The notes below the pieces were generated by a model. It worked only from the letters and a program-made list of their open reading frames with translations, did no database searches and was not told the origin of the DNA. The position numbers were made by a program, and so were the translations under genes. From the NCBI RefSeq assembly GCF_001644035.1, contig NZ_LUUG01000052.1, positions 1-64,000 of the forward strand: a stretch of 64,000 nt of DNA, given 5' to 3'. Every line of letters starts with the position of its first letter. Position 1 is the first letter of the stretch. Positions 16,879 through 26,366 of this stretch are shown in pieces. Source of the DNA: Methylomonas methanica (GTDB lineage: Bacteria; Pseudomonadota; Gammaproteobacteria; Methylococcales; Methylomonadaceae).

Positions 16879-17553
16879 ATGTACGCAGATATATCAACGA
16901 TTGATACCACCGTCATGCAGCGGATTAGCGGGCAACTGGGCACCAATCCCGCGGGCATTTTTCAGGACGGTAACGGCCGGCGTTACTACGTGAAGACTCT
17001 GGAATCTCCGGCGCATGCTCGCAATGAAATGATTGCAGCCAAGCTGTACCAACTCGCCGGTGCACCCACTTTGACTTATGTGAACACCAAAGCGCCTGAG
17101 CAGATCGCGACTGAGTGGGTCGAACTCGACAAAAAGTGCATTGCACATCTCAGTCAAAGCGAACGCAAACAGGCTCAGCAGTGGTTTGGTGTGCATGCCT
17201 GGACCGCCAATTGGGATGTCGCCGGCTTTAATGGCGAAAACCAGGGTGTCGTCAACGGCAAAGTGCTGACACTGGATGTGGGTGGAGCGCTGGCATTCCG
17301 GGCTCAGGGCGATCCGAAAGGCAAAGCATTCGGCACCCGCGTGGACGAACTAGACGTGCTGCGCAACGACGATGGCAACCCACATGCCGGCAAACTCTTC
17401 GCAGGCATGAGCCCAGAAGACATCAAACAGGCTATCATGGTGGTGCTCAGGATTCCCGACGAAAAAATTCGCCAGCTTATTATTGATTACGGCGGCGGTC
17501 ATGCGCTGGCCGAAAAGATGATTGCACGTAAAGCCGATATGGCTGGGCGCTAG
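16879..17553 (+). CDS. Kinase-like-fold protein of unknown substrate
   Basis: The 224-residue protein is not a member of a family I can name, but its conserved points follow a minimal protein/lipid-kinase pattern. YYVK has a candidate ATP-binding lysine (K39). ARNEMIAAKLYQLAG has a candidate helix-C glutamate (E50). NWDVAGFNGEN has a candidate catalytic aspartate (D113) and metal-binding N121. LDVGGALAFRAQG has a candidate metal aspartate (D133). This resembles HipA and phosphoinositide-kinase-like folds. There is no signal peptide. It sits directly downstream of a dual-specificity phosphatase gene. The kinase call is inference from motif order and needs a structure model. Confidence 0.5.
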   Translation: MYADISTIDTTVMQRISGQLGTNPAGIFQDGNGRRYYVKTLESPAHARNEMIAAKLYQLAGAPTLTYVNTKAPEQIATEWVELDKKCIAHLSQSERKQAQQWFGVHAWTANWDVAGFNGENQGVVNGKVLTLDVGGALAFRAQGDPKGKAFGTRVDELDVLRNDDGNPHAGKLFAGMSPEDIKQAIMVVLRIPDEKIRQLIIDYGGGHALAEKMIARKADMAGR

Positions 17554-17569
17554 CCTATTTTTGCCGGGC

Positions 17570-17745
17570 CGTAGGGTGAAGAAGCAAAGTGTCATCCGCC
17601 AATTCTCAGGTTCTCCCATTTCGAATGAAGTCAAACCATGCTTGACCGGGGTGTAATGGATATAATTGATGTGTGCTGAATACGGCATCATAGATAGTGA
17701 TCTTCCCAAAACCGACGTTGCCAGCGCGCCACGCTCCTGGTGTTT
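17570..17745 (-). pseudogene. Decayed REP-associated tyrosine transposase (RAYT) with REP-like tail
   Basis: The minus strand reads WQRRFWEDHYL and then a stop. A different frame then gives HINYIHYTPVKHGL, the C-terminal landmarks of RAYT/IS200-like Y1 transposases (usual form WQRRFWEH and HVDYIHYNPVKHGL). At least one frameshift separates the two parts. The remainder of the gene, including the catalytic HUH and Tyr segments, is missing. Downstream, GGCGGATGACAC...CACCCTACGG resembles a degenerate REP element of the kind that such enzymes mobilise. The rest of the 17554-17914 gap holds nothing recognisable. Confidence 0.7.
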
Positions 17746-17914
17746 TATACTGGTTGCGCAGCAATATCCGTTTTACGACCTTAGATGTGCTGAACAAAGT
17801 GATTGCATTAATCGCGAACGATGGGCGAAGTGGCCTAAGCGGCGTCCTGGTGGTTTTTCTTTGGGGACTTTCTCTTGGCGGAGTTAATTCGGTCCGCGAC
17901 ACAACAAAACGCCA

Positions 17915-18457
17915 ATGACCAATTACCACGAAATCCTAACATTCTGGTTTGAAGAAACAGCCCCCAAACTCTGGTGGTCAGCCAATCCGGACTTCGATAA
18001 AACCATCGCAGACCGATTCGTACTCACACTCCAACAAGCCGTAAAAGGCGAATTGTTCGCTTGGCGGCAAGAGCCAAAAGGCCGGCTCGCCGAAGTCATC
18101 GTCATCGATCAGTTCTCCAGAAACATCTACCGTAACTCCCCTTTGGCATTCGCCTATGATTCGCTAGCTTTGGTGTTGGCGCAGGAAGCGATAGCGGCGG
18201 GTGCTGATCTAGGCTTGTCGCCCATCGAGCGCAGTTTTCTGTATTTGCCCTTTATGCACAGCGAGTCCAAAACCATCCATGCATGGGCGGAAAAGCTCTA
18301 CCGCGAAAATGGCTTGCCGGATAACTATCAATTTGAGTTAAAGCACAAAGTCGTTATTGATCGCTTCGGCCGTTATCCGCATCGCAATCAAATTCTGGGT
18401 CGTATCTCAACTGCCGAAGAGCTTGAGTTTCTTAAACAACCGGGTTCCAGTTTTTGA
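17915..18457 (+). CDS. DUF924 family protein
   Basis: The 180-residue protein carries the DUF924 core: ILTFWFEE at the start, DQFSRNIYRNSPLAFAYD in the middle and FLYLPFMHSE in the second half, all in the expected order. It is a helical TPR-like fold with unknown function. The length matches the family. No strong ribosome site precedes the ATG at 17915. Downstream lies a REP-bearing gap of 338 bp before a PEP-CTERM gene. Confidence 0.85.
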   Translation: MTNYHEILTFWFEETAPKLWWSANPDFDKTIADRFVLTLQQAVKGELFAWRQEPKGRLAEVIVIDQFSRNIYRNSPLAFAYDSLALVLAQEAIAAGADLGLSPIERSFLYLPFMHSESKTIHAWAEKLYRENGLPDNYQFELKHKVVIDRFGRYPHRNQILGRISTAEELEFLKQPGSSF

Positions 18458-18505
18458 GGGCCGTCAGGAAAAGCAAGTAAATGGAAGTCTGTGGGTATAT
18501 TACTC

Positions 18506-18532
18506 GAGTTCCCACATATCACGTGGGAACTC
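18506..18532. repeat. REP-like palindrome
   Basis: A perfect 10-bp inverted repeat, GAGTTCCCAC (18506-18515) and GTGGGAACTC (18523-18532), has a 7-base loop. The GTGGGAAC core is typical of proteobacterial REP elements. It lies in the 338-bp gap after the DUF924 gene, which otherwise shows only the second palindrome described next. Confidence 0.75.
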
Positions 18533-18586
18533 AGATGTACCGCGCGGCGGTGCGTGTGTGCCGCAGCGCGGCCAAGCCCTGCATTA

Positions 18587-18609
18587 CCACGCGGCGCGTG
18601 GGAACGAGG
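18587..18609. repeat. Second REP-like element
   Basis: CCACGC (18587-18592) pairs with GCGTGG (18596-18601) and continues GGAACGAG. The right arm matches the GCGTGGGAACGAG form of the REP family seen 60 bp upstream. Together they form a loose pair about 300-900 bp from the decayed RAYT gene. Confidence 0.55.
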
Positions 18610-18795
18610 AAATAGAGCTTCTACTAGCAGTACAGGCTAACGAGAGTTCCATGTGGGGGCCGATTATTGGTTTTAGGAATAAAGCGATAAGCAAAATTTA
18701 CGATGTTTGGCGGATTGGTTTGAAAGCTAGGGTGCGCGCGAGTATCATCAAGAACTCACCAGTCTCGGTAGCAACCGGCCACATAGGTAAACACC

Positions 18796-19449
18796 ATGAA
18801 TATCATCGTTCGTTACTTGGCATTAATTTTTTCGATAATAGTGTCCGCCGGTTTATGCACGCCCGCGACAGCGGCATTGATTCAATACACCTATACCGGT
18901 AATACCTTTACCTACATAGATCCGCCGGGTTTTGGGGATGTCGGTGTAAACATTAGCTTTATTGTTGAAGAATCGCTGCTACCCAAAAACGGACGGGCTA
19001 TTCTTGATGTTGACGACTATTCCAGCGCGCGCATCCCGTTTACCTTCAGTTTTGGTTTAGGGCAATTTTATAGAATGGACACTGCGGCTTTTTACACAAA
19101 TCCCAATAATGCCGGGGTCGACCCGCACTTTCAGACCTATTACGACAGGAGTGCTCGAATAGAGTTCGATACCGACGCCGACGGGCATTTCAGCGGTAAT
19201 TGGAGTGCGGTACTCAATAAACATGAATATGGTAGGCCCGGTTTGCTGGGGGGCGTTTCGATAAGTTCGGTTGCAAATGGCTTAGCTGCAATGGATTCGG
19301 GCGAATTAATTTACAGCGTTTCTGGGTCGGTGACCGGCAATCCGGGGGCTTGGACACGTCAGCTAGCGCCTGTGCCGTTACCCGCGAGTGGGTTTTTGTT
19401 CGGTTTTTCTATTGCTGGCCTGGGTCTTAGCAAACGTTTTAATCGCTAG
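18796..19449 (+). CDS. PEP-CTERM (VPLPA-type) sorted exported protein
   Basis: The 217-residue protein has a signal peptide (about 1-26), a beta-rich body and a C-terminal sorting tail. The tail is VPLPASGFLF followed by a hydrophobic helix and a basic end (KRFNR). This is the PEP-CTERM/VPLPA signal handled by the exosortase EpsH system, usually in bacteria that make extracellular polysaccharide. No exosortase gene is in the window. The mature function cannot be predicted. A GGTAAACACC stretch precedes the ATG but is not a good ribosome site. Confidence 0.85.
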   Translation: MNIIVRYLALIFSIIVSAGLCTPATAALIQYTYTGNTFTYIDPPGFGDVGVNISFIVEESLLPKNGRAILDVDDYSSARIPFTFSFGLGQFYRMDTAAFYTNPNNAGVDPHFQTYYDRSARIEFDTDADGHFSGNWSAVLNKHEYGRPGLLGGVSISSVANGLAAMDSGELIYSVSGSVTGNPGAWTRQLAPVPLPASGFLFGFSIAGLGLSKRFNR

Positions 19450-19522
19450 CCGCTTGCTTGGTCGAAAATAATGTTCTCCGGGTTGGGGCGAGTTATGCGT
19501 CCTCTCCGTTCAGGTAAATAGC

Positions 19523-19553
19523 AATAAAAAAGGCCGGTTACCCGGCCTTTTGT
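19523..19553. terminator. Bidirectional rho-independent terminator
   Basis: AAGGCCGG (19530-19537) pairs with CCGGCCTT (19542-19549) around a TTAC loop. A-rich sequence on the left and T-rich sequence on the right allow it to act in both directions. It separates the convergent PEP-CTERM gene and htpG. Confidence 0.92.
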
Positions 19554-19569
19554 TTAGCGTGATGAGAAT

Positions 19570-21516
19570 TTAACCCAACAGTCCTTGCAACAAGCCATTC
19601 AACTTATGCACAAACGCCGACGGATCGTCGAGTTGACCGCCTTCGCTAAGAATGGCTTGATCAAACAAGATATGGCTGATGTCCGCGAAGCGGGCATCGT
19701 CCTGCTCGTTTTTCAAGGCCTTGACGATGGCATGGTCAGGGTTGATCTCAAAGATCGGCTTGCTGCCGCCCATGCCCATCATGTTCATCGATTGGCCGGC
19801 TTCTTTCATGATGCGTTCCATGTTCAAGCTCATGTCGTAAGCGCCGGTCACCAAGCAGGCTGGGGAGTCGGTCAGACGGTGACTGACTTTGACCTCGCTG
19901 ACTTTGTCTTTCAACACGTCCTGGATTTGTTTCAGCACCGATTCGAAATCCTTGTTGATTTCTTCCTGGTGCTGTTTTTCTTCTTCGGTGTCGAATTTAT
20001 CCAAATCCAGTTCGCCTTTGGCGATGGATTGCAGATGCTTGTCGTCGAAGTCGGTCAGGCTGGACACCAGCCATTCGTCGATGCGGTCGGACAGAAGCAA
20101 TACCTCTATACCTTTCTTGCGGAAAATTTCCAGGTGCGGGCTGTTTTTGGCGGCTGCAAAGCTGTCGGCGGTGACGTAATAGATTTTCTCTTGGCCTTCC
20201 TTCATCCGGCTGACATAGTCCGCCAGCGACACGTTCTGAGTTTTGTCGTCGGTATGAGTAGACGAAAAGCGCAGTAACTTGGCGACACGGTCTTTGTTTT
20301 TGTGATCTTCGATCGGGCCTTCCTTGATCACGTTACCGAACTGTTCCCAGAATTTTTGGTATTTCTCGGCGTCGTTTTCGGCCAGGTCTTCCAGCATACC
20401 CAACACCTTTTTCACCGCGCCGGTTTTGATCGCGCTGATTTGCTTGCTTTGTTGCAAGATCTCGCGCGACACGTTCAGCGGCAGGCTATCGGTATCGATC
20501 ACACCGCGCACAAAGCGCAGAAAGCGTGGCATCAGTTGTTCGGCGTCGTCGGTGATGAAGACTTTTTTGATGTATAGCTTAACGCCGTGTTTGGCGTCGC
20601 GGTCCCACATATCGAAGGGCGCGCGGCTGGGCACGTACAACAACAAGCTGTACTCGTTGGTGCCTTCCACGCGGCTGTGGACGTGGGTTAAGGGATCCTG
20701 GAAGTCGTGCGAGACGTGTTTATAAAACTCGGCATACTCTTCTTCGGAAATCGAGTCTTTCGCTTTCGTCCATAAGGCCGAAGCGCTGTTGACGGTTTCG
20801 TCTTCGACGCGGGCCGGTGCGGTTTCGTTGCCTTCCTCGTCTTTCTCTGCCGGAATTTCCTTGCTCATCACGATGGGCAGGGAAATATGGTCGGAGAATT
20901 TTTTAATGATGGAGCGCAGTTTCCAGCTGTTTAAAAATTCCTCTTCGCCTTCTTTCAGATGCAGTACGATTTCGGTACCGCGGGTGGCTTTGTCGACCGA
21001 CTCGATGGTGTAATCGCCTTCGCCGGCCGATTCCCAACGCACCGCTTCCGAAGTCGGTGCGCCGGCTTTGCGGGTGGTCAGCGTGACTTTGTCGGCGACA
21101 ATGAAGGCCGAATAAAAGCCCACGCCGAATTGGCCGATCAGTTCGCTGTCCTTGGCTTGGTCGCCGGTCAGGCGTTCGAAGAATTGCTTGGTGCCGGATT
21201 TGGCGATGGTACCGATATGGTCTTGCACCTCGGCGCGGGTCATGCCGATACCGTTATCGCTGATGGTGATGGTCTTTTTGGTTTCGTCGAAATCAATGCG
21301 GATTTTTAATTCGCTGTCGCCTTCGTACAAGCTGTCGTTGGCCAAAGCTTCGAAGCGTAGCTTGTCGGCGGCGTCGGAGCCGTTGGAGATCAACTCGCGT
21401 AAAAAGATTTCCTTGTTGCTGTACAAGGAGTGAATCATCAAGTGCAGTAAATGCTTTACTTCGGTTTGAAAACCTAGGGTTTGTTTGTTTGCCTCAACAG
21501 TCATGTCTATACTCAT
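19570..21516 (-). CDS. htpG: HtpG, bacterial Hsp90 chaperone
   Basis: The 648-residue ATP-dependent cytosolic chaperone has the full three-domain Hsp90 arrangement. The GHKL ATPase has [21 protein letters not shown] (seen in two parts), DNGIGM and GQFGVGFYS motifs in the first 230 residues. The middle domain carries the NVSREILQQ segment with the ATP-sensing Arg, and the C-terminal dimerisation domain follows. E. coli HtpG is 624 residues. The start could be 21516 or, as in most homologues, the ATG of MTVEANKQ at 21504. A sigma-32-type promoter lies 28 bases upstream, so heat-shock control is expected. Confidence 0.97.
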   Translation of the reverse strand: MSIDMTVEANKQTLGFQTEVKHLLHLMIHSLYSNKEIFLRELISNGSDAADKLRFEALANDSLYEGDSELKIRIDFDETKKTITISDNGIGMTRAEVQDHIGTIAKSGTKQFFERLTGDQAKDSELIGQFGVGFYSAFIVADKVTLTTRKAGAPTSEAVRWESAGEGDYTIESVDKATRGTEIVLHLKEGEEEFLNSWKLRSIIKKFSDHISLPIVMSKEIPAEKDEEGNETAPARVEDETVNSASALWTKAKDSISEEEYAEFYKHVSHDFQDPLTHVHSRVEGTNEYSLLLYVPSRAPFDMWDRDAKHGVKLYIKKVFITDDAEQLMPRFLRFVRGVIDTDSLPLNVSREILQQSKQISAIKTGAVKKVLGMLEDLAENDAEKYQKFWEQFGNVIKEGPIEDHKNKDRVAKLLRFSSTHTDDKTQNVSLADYVSRMKEGQEKIYYVTADSFAAAKNSPHLEIFRKKGIEVLLLSDRIDEWLVSSLTDFDDKHLQSIAKGELDLDKFDTEEEKQHQEEINKDFESVLKQIQDVLKDKVSEVKVSHRLTDSPACLVTGAYDMSLNMERIMKEAGQSMNMMGMGGSKPIFEINPDHAIVKALKNEQDDARFADISHILFDQAILSEGGQLDDPSAFVHKLNGLLQGLLG

Positions 21517-21543
21517 TTAGGTTGTGAAGTGGATTGGGGCGAG

Positions 21544-21570
21544 TTGGGGATGATAATTTTATTTTTCAAG
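21544..21570 (-). promoter_or_regulatory. Sigma-32 heat-shock promoter of htpG
   Basis: On the minus strand, CTTGAA (21570-21565) is followed by a 15-base spacer and CCCCAACT (starting 21549). The sigma-32 consensus is CTTGAA and CCCCATNT with 13-15 bases between. The start point would be about 21537, giving a leader of some 20 bases. Confidence 0.8.
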
Positions 21571-21631
21571 TCCGCCCGCTGTGTGGATTTTATGGAGCCG
21601 ATTTCTTGAGCGTTTTATTAGCCTTCCTGTC

Positions 21632-23260
21632 ATGAGTTTTAGTTTAGCCGGCAAAAGTATCCTGATTGTCGAGGACAATCCCGTGTTCCGCAGAGCCATG
21701 CGCGACATGCTGTATAGCTTGCAAGCCGTTACCGTGGTCGAGGCGGATAACGGCATTGCCGCGATTAACGCGATGAGCAAAAGCAGTTTCGATATTGTGC
21801 TGTGCGATTACAACCTGGGTGTGGGTAAGAACGGGCAACAGGTATTGGAGGAAGCCAGATACCGGAGTTTAATCGATTATCGCTGCGTGTTTGTGTTGAT
21901 CAGCGCCGAGCAGACTACCAGTGCGGTGTTGGGGGTCATGGACAGCAAGCCTGACGAATATCTGACCAAGCCCTTCAATGCTCAGCAATTGATGAGTCGG
22001 CTGACGCGTAATTTTGCCCGCAAGGAATTTATGGCCAGTATCGACAAGGCACTGGCGGGCGGCGATTTGTCTAAGGCAACTCAGTTATGCGACGCATTGC
22101 TGCTCTCGGCGGACAAGAAAATGCATCTGCATTTGCTGAAAATGCGTGCGGAGTTGGCTATTTCCGCGGGCGATTTCGACAAGGCCAGGCAGATATATCA
22201 CGAAGTCTTGGAGCATAGAGAGCTGCCTTGGGCGCGCTTGGGCTTGGGGGTGATCGATTTCCAAAACAATAATATCGAGGAAGCGATTGCCGGTTTTCAG
22301 AGTCTGGTAGCGGATAATCCGATGCTGATGGAGTGTTACGACTGGTTGGGTAAGGCCTATGAAGCTTTGGATCAGTACAACGATGTCGAAAGTGTGTTGC
22401 AGCAGGCTCTGCAATTGTCGCCACAGTCGATACTTCGGCAAAAAAAACTGGCCGAGGCGGCGGATAAGAACGGCAATCTGGAAACCGCCGAAAAAGCCTA
22501 TAAATCGGTGGTAAAGCTGGGCAAGCATTCCGTGCATCGCTCCTGTAGCGATTTTTCCGGATTGGCTAAGCTGTACGCCAAAACCAATGCTGCCGACAAT
22601 GCCTTGAAAACGCTGGAGGAAATGCGCAAGGAATACTCGAATCATCCCGAGGCGGAATTACGCGCCTCGACGGTGGAAGCCGATGTGTATAAAACCCTGG
22701 GTAACGAGGAATTGTCGCAGAAGGCTTTGCTGAAAGCGGTGGAGATATGTAGCCGCTTGGGCAATAAAGCGCCCAGGGACTTACAGTTGGAGGTGGTGAA
22801 AACCTGTTTCCTGAGCGACGAACACGATAAAGCCGAAGAAATACTTTACGATCTGATTCATGCGCATATCGATGACGAACAATTTTTGAACGATTTACGC
22901 CGCATGCAAAGCGGCATCGGCATGGATAATCACTCGGAAATCCTGATTCAAAAAACCAAGCAGGCTTTGATCGCCACCAATAACAAGGGCGTGGCTTTGT
23001 ACAAGCAGGGTAAATTCTCGGAAGCTTTGGAGCTATTCGAACAGGCCATCCTGACCATGCCGGATAACAAGACTATCATCGTAAATATGCTGAAAATCAT
23101 GATTCACGATTTGAAGGTTAATGAATTTTGCGAAGAAAAAAATCAACGTATCAAAGCTTTAATCAATAAAGCCAAGCAAATTGGCGTTGATCAACATAAG
23201 CTGGGGATATTACAAATGGAATATGCAAAATTGAGACAGTCTCAGACGGCCAAGGCTTAA
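21632..23260 (+). CDS. Response regulator with TPR output domain
   Basis: The 542-residue protein has a CheY-like receiver in residues 1-125: acidic pair E14/D15, phospho-acceptor D59 in VLCDYNLG, and the KPF lysine near 112. It is followed by tetratricopeptide repeats (about 150-540) instead of a DNA-binding domain. Receiver-TPR proteins act through protein contacts. I start at the ATG of MSFSLAGKS, since the frame upstream to 21581 looks like leader sequence; no good ribosome site supports either. The histidine kinase gene begins 4 bp after its stop, so the two are very probably partners. Confidence 0.85.
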   Translation: MSFSLAGKSILIVEDNPVFRRAMRDMLYSLQAVTVVEADNGIAAINAMSKSSFDIVLCDYNLGVGKNGQQVLEEARYRSLIDYRCVFVLISAEQTTSAVLGVMDSKPDEYLTKPFNAQQLMSRLTRNFARKEFMASIDKALAGGDLSKATQLCDALLLSADKKMHLHLLKMRAELAISAGDFDKARQIYHEVLEHRELPWARLGLGVIDFQNNNIEEAIAGFQSLVADNPMLMECYDWLGKAYEALDQYNDVESVLQQALQLSPQSILRQKKLAEAADKNGNLETAEKAYKSVVKLGKHSVHRSCSDFSGLAKLYAKTNAADNALKTLEEMRKEYSNHPEAELRASTVEADVYKTLGNEELSQKALLKAVEICSRLGNKAPRDLQLEVVKTCFLSDEHDKAEEILYDLIHAHIDDEQFLNDLRRMQSGIGMDNHSEILIQKTKQALIATNNKGVALYKQGKFSEALELFEQAILTMPDNKTIIVNMLKIMIHDLKVNEFCEEKNQRIKALINKAKQIGVDQHKLGILQMEYAKLRQSQTAKA

Positions 23261-23264
23261 AACC

Positions 23265-23948
23265 ATGCAAACCAATCCTAAAAGCAACGGCTTGTTTCCC
23301 ACTATTCTCGCGTCCACTGTTCACGATATAAAAAATTCCTTGGGTACCTTGCTGGAGCTGGTTCGGCAAACTGCTGCCAAGCAAGACGGCCAGTCCGCCG
23401 AATTGAATCAGTTGGAGTTCGAGGCTGCCCGGATTAATCACAGCCTGATGCAATTGCTGGTTATGTATAAGGTCGATTCGCAAAAATTTAGTTTGGATAT
23501 CGAAGAATGCCCGGTGATCGACATTGTCGACGAAGCGATTCATCAACAGGCGCGCTTGGCCGGTTTGCACAATATCGATCTACAAGTGGATTGCGTTGCC
23601 GACGAGATGTGCTATTGCGATAATGCCATCATCAGCAACTCGCTGGCAGCCGTCTTGAATAATGCTTTGCGCTATACCCACAAAACCATTTTGATTGTCG
23701 TGGCTGAAGAAGATGGCTACCTAACTATTGCCATCGAAGACGACGGTGAGGGTTATCCGCCCCATTTTTTAGCCGCAGACTTAAACGATACGGCCGAATT
23801 GGATTGGGTATCGGGAAATACCGGCCTGGGTTTGTATTTTGTATCGGTGATGGCCGGCCTGCACAAAAATGCCGGGAAAAGCGGATTTGTGCAGATCGAC
23901 AACGAAAGTCGTTTGGGCGGGGCCAGGTTTAAACTGTTTTTGCCTTAA
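23265..23948 (+). CDS. Soluble sensor histidine kinase without input domain
   Basis: This compact 227-residue kinase has an H-box HDIKNSLGTLLELV (H20), N-box NNALRYT, G1 box EDDGEGYP and G2 box GNTGLGLYF. It lacks membrane segments, PAS or HAMP domains, so its signal must come from another protein. It should phosphorylate the receiver-TPR protein encoded just upstream (4-bp gap). The TPR region of that partner could supply the contact with the sensed complex. The next gene downstream, rfbB, is 111 bp away. Confidence 0.86.
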   Translation: MQTNPKSNGLFPTILASTVHDIKNSLGTLLELVRQTAAKQDGQSAELNQLEFEAARINHSLMQLLVMYKVDSQKFSLDIEECPVIDIVDEAIHQQARLAGLHNIDLQVDCVADEMCYCDNAIISNSLAAVLNNALRYTHKTILIVVAEEDGYLTIAIEDDGEGYPPHFLAADLNDTAELDWVSGNTGLGLYFVSVMAGLHKNAGKSGFVQIDNESRLGGARFKLFLP

Positions 23949-24059
23949 TGTTTGCAGAATCACTAGAGACTGAGCGATGGTACTAAGGTACAATGGTCCC
24001 GATAAAATTAGCGTTTTTCGTCGGGCAGACGGTTAGAAAAATTAAAAAAATCTTTATAT

Positions 24060-25130
24060 ATGAGCATTTTAGTAACCGGTGGGGCCGGGTTTATCGGCAG
24101 CAATTTTGTGTTGGATTGGCTGTCGCAAACCGACGAATTGGTCGTCAATTTGGATAAATTGACCTATGCGGGCAATTTACAGAATTTGGCTTCGCTACAG
24201 GGCGATAGCCGGCATGAGTTTGTAAAGGGCGATATTGCCGATTACGACTTGGTACTAAGTTTGTTGGAAAAGCATCAAATTCGGGCTGTGGTTAATTTTG
24301 CCGCGGAATCGCATGTCGACCGCTCCATTCACGGGCCGGAAGATTTTATTCAAACCAATATCGTCGGCAGTTTCCGTTTGCTGGAAGCGGTGCGTCAATA
24401 CTGGAATAACCTGAAGCAACCCGCCAAGCAGGCATTCCGTTTGCTGCATGTGTCTACCGACGAGGTTTACGGCTCCTTGGAAAAGGCCGTAGCGCCCTTT
24501 GCCGAAACCCACCAGTATCAACCGAACAGCCCATATTCCGCTAGTAAAGCCGCCAGCGATCATTTGGTGCGCGCCTATCACCATACTTACGGTTTGCCGG
24601 TGTTGACCACCAACTGCTCCAACAACTACGGGCCTTATCATTTCCCGGAAAAACTGATACCGCTGTGCATTCAAAATGCCTTGTCCGGTAAACCTTTGCC
24701 GATATACGGCGACGGTCAACAGATTCGCGACTGGCTGTATGTGAAGGATCATTGCAGCGCAATTCGCCGGGTGCTGGAGTCAGGCACGCTTGGCGAGGTG
24801 TATAACGTCGGCGGCTGGAACGAAAAAGCCAATCTGGATGTGGTCAATACGCTGTGCAGTATTCTCGACGAACTACAGCCGCGAGCCGACGGCAAGTCAT
24901 ATGCAGAACAAATTACCTACGTCACTGATCGGCCTGGGCACGACAGACGTTATGCTATCGATGCCGGCAAGCTGGAGCGAGAGCTGGGTTGGAAACCGGC
25001 GGAAACCTTCGAGACCGGTATCCGCAAAACCGTACAGTGGTATTTGGATAACCAAGCCTGGGTCGGCAATGTATTGTCCGGCGACTATCAGTCCTGGCTG
25101 GACAAAAACTATGCTGAGCGTAGTGCATGA
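24060..25130 (+). CDS. rfbB: dTDP-glucose 4,6-dehydratase
   Basis: RfbB/RmlB converts dTDP-glucose to dTDP-4-keto-6-deoxyglucose, step two of dTDP-L-rhamnose synthesis. The extended SDR protein has the NAD-binding [11 protein letters not shown] at residues 6-16. The active-site region STDEVYG follows at about 137, and the YxxxK pair lies in [10 protein letters not shown] (about 165). At 356 residues it has full length. It is the first gene of the surface-glycan locus. The ribosome site is weak. rfbD follows after 37 bp. Confidence 0.96.
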   Translation: MSILVTGGAGFIGSNFVLDWLSQTDELVVNLDKLTYAGNLQNLASLQGDSRHEFVKGDIADYDLVLSLLEKHQIRAVVNFAAESHVDRSIHGPEDFIQTNIVGSFRLLEAVRQYWNNLKQPAKQAFRLLHVSTDEVYGSLEKAVAPFAETHQYQPNSPYSASKAASDHLVRAYHHTYGLPVLTTNCSNNYGPYHFPEKLIPLCIQNALSGKPLPIYGDGQQIRDWLYVKDHCSAIRRVLESGTLGEVYNVGGWNEKANLDVVNTLCSILDELQPRADGKSYAEQITYVTDRPGHDRRYAIDAGKLERELGWKPAETFETGIRKTVQWYLDNQAWVGNVLSGDYQSWLDKNYAERSA

Positions 25131-25167
25131 TAAATATGTCCCGAGGCTATTCATTAGCTGGTTCTGA

Positions 25168-26064
25168 ATGAAAATTTTGCTGTTCGGTAAAAATGGTCAG
25201 CTTGGCTGGGAATTGCAACGGAGCTTGGCACCCCTGGGTAACTTGGTCGCGCTTGATAGATTCGATCAGCATTATTGCGGCGATTTAAGCAATCCCAACG
25301 GGATTGCCGAAACGGTCCGTGCGGTGCGTCCTGATGTCATAGTCAATGCCGCAGCCTACACCGCAGTGGACAAGGCCGAGTCGGAAAGCGAATTGGCGAA
25401 TATCGTCAATGCAGTGGCGCCGGGTACTTTAGCCGAAGAAGCCAAGCGCTGCGGTGCCTGGCTTGTGCATTATTCCACTGATTACGTGTTCGACGGCAGT
25501 GGCGATAAGCCTTGGCGGGAAGGCGATCAAGTCGGGCCGTTGAATGTCTATGGCCAAACCAAACTGGCTGGCGAACTAGCCATTCAAGCCAGCGCTTGCC
25601 GGCATTTAATTTTTCGGACCAGCTGGGTTTATGCGGCCAGGGGCAATAATTTTGCCAAAACTATGTTGCGCTTGGCGCAAGAGCGGCAACAACTGTCGGT
25701 GATTAACGATCAAGTCGGTACGCCAACGGGAGCCGAATTGCTGGCGGATGTGAGTGCGCATGCCATTCGTCAGGCGCTGAAAACCTCGGAAGTGGCCGGT
25801 GTTTATCATCTGACCGCCAGCGGCGAAACCAATTGGTACGACTATGCACATCTGGTGTTTGACTATGCGCGTCGGGCCGGTATAGAACTGAAAACCGATA
25901 AGCAGTCGGTCGCGGCCATTCCCACCAGCGCTTACCAAACTCCCGCGAAGCGGCCGTTAAACTCACGATTGAATACCGAGAAGTTGCAAGCCGTGTTTGA
26001 TTTACAACTGCCGGCTTGGCAATTGGGCGTCGAACGCATGTTGTCTGAATTGTATAGTCGATAG
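25168..26064 (+). CDS. rfbD: dTDP-4-dehydrorhamnose reductase
   Basis: RfbD/RmlD makes the last reduction to dTDP-L-rhamnose. The 298-residue SDR protein has FGKNGQLGWEL at the NADPH site (6-16), the STDYVFDG region (about 106) and the YGQTKLAGE catalytic Tyr/Lys (about 129-137). It lies next to rfbB, as usual. A toxin-antitoxin pair starts 2 bp after its stop codon, in the place where rfbA would be expected. Confidence 0.96.
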   Translation: MKILLFGKNGQLGWELQRSLAPLGNLVALDRFDQHYCGDLSNPNGIAETVRAVRPDVIVNAAAYTAVDKAESESELANIVNAVAPGTLAEEAKRCGAWLVHYSTDYVFDGSGDKPWREGDQVGPLNVYGQTKLAGELAIQASACRHLIFRTSWVYAARGNNFAKTMLRLAQERQQLSVINDQVGTPTGAELLADVSAHAIRQALKTSEVAGVYHLTASGETNWYDYAHLVFDYARRAGIELKTDKQSVAAIPTSAYQTPAKRPLNSRLNTEKLQAVFDLQLPAWQLGVERMLSELYSR

Positions 26065-26066
26065 TT

Positions 26067-26366
26067 ATGCGCTTGACCGACGAACAAGTCCACATCATAC
26101 GTAGCACGGCGCATAGATTTTTAGGCGATAAGGCGCGGATATGTCTATTTGGTTCGCGCAGTAAAGATGGTGACAAAGGTGGGGATATTGATCTCTGTTT
26201 TGAAACGGATCAGGTACTACTTAACCGCGCAGAGGTGATTTGTCGGATATATGCCGCTTTGGTATTGGCCTTTGGCGACCGTAAAATTGACATAGTCGTT
26301 AAAGATGCCGACACGCCGCCAGCACGGATTTTCGAGATTGCGGAGCGCACTGGAGTTTATCTTTGA
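26067..26366 (+). CDS. mntA: MntA-type nucleotidyltransferase antitoxin
   Basis: This 99-residue minimal nucleotidyltransferase has the motif GSRSKDGDKGGDIDL (GS-x9-DxD) that binds metal and nucleotide. In characterised pairs MntA adds AMP to a tyrosine of the HEPN toxin and silences it. It starts 2 bp after rfbD and overlaps the HepT-like gene by 4 bp. Its start MRLTDEQ matches the starts of the two other MntA-like genes in this window (28088, 58094). The three share a common layout but differ clearly in sequence, so they are not recent copies. Confidence 0.88.
   Translation: MRLTDEQVHIIRSTAHRFLGDKARICLFGSRSKDGDKGGDIDLCFETDQVLLNRAEVICRIYAALVLAFGDRKIDIVVKDADTPPARIFEIAERTGVYL

Noticed and set aside
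19585-20277. 230-codon open frame opposite htpG
   Set aside because: It is a shadow frame caused by the codon use of htpG; its residues show repeated Phe/Val/Gln patterns without any family signature.
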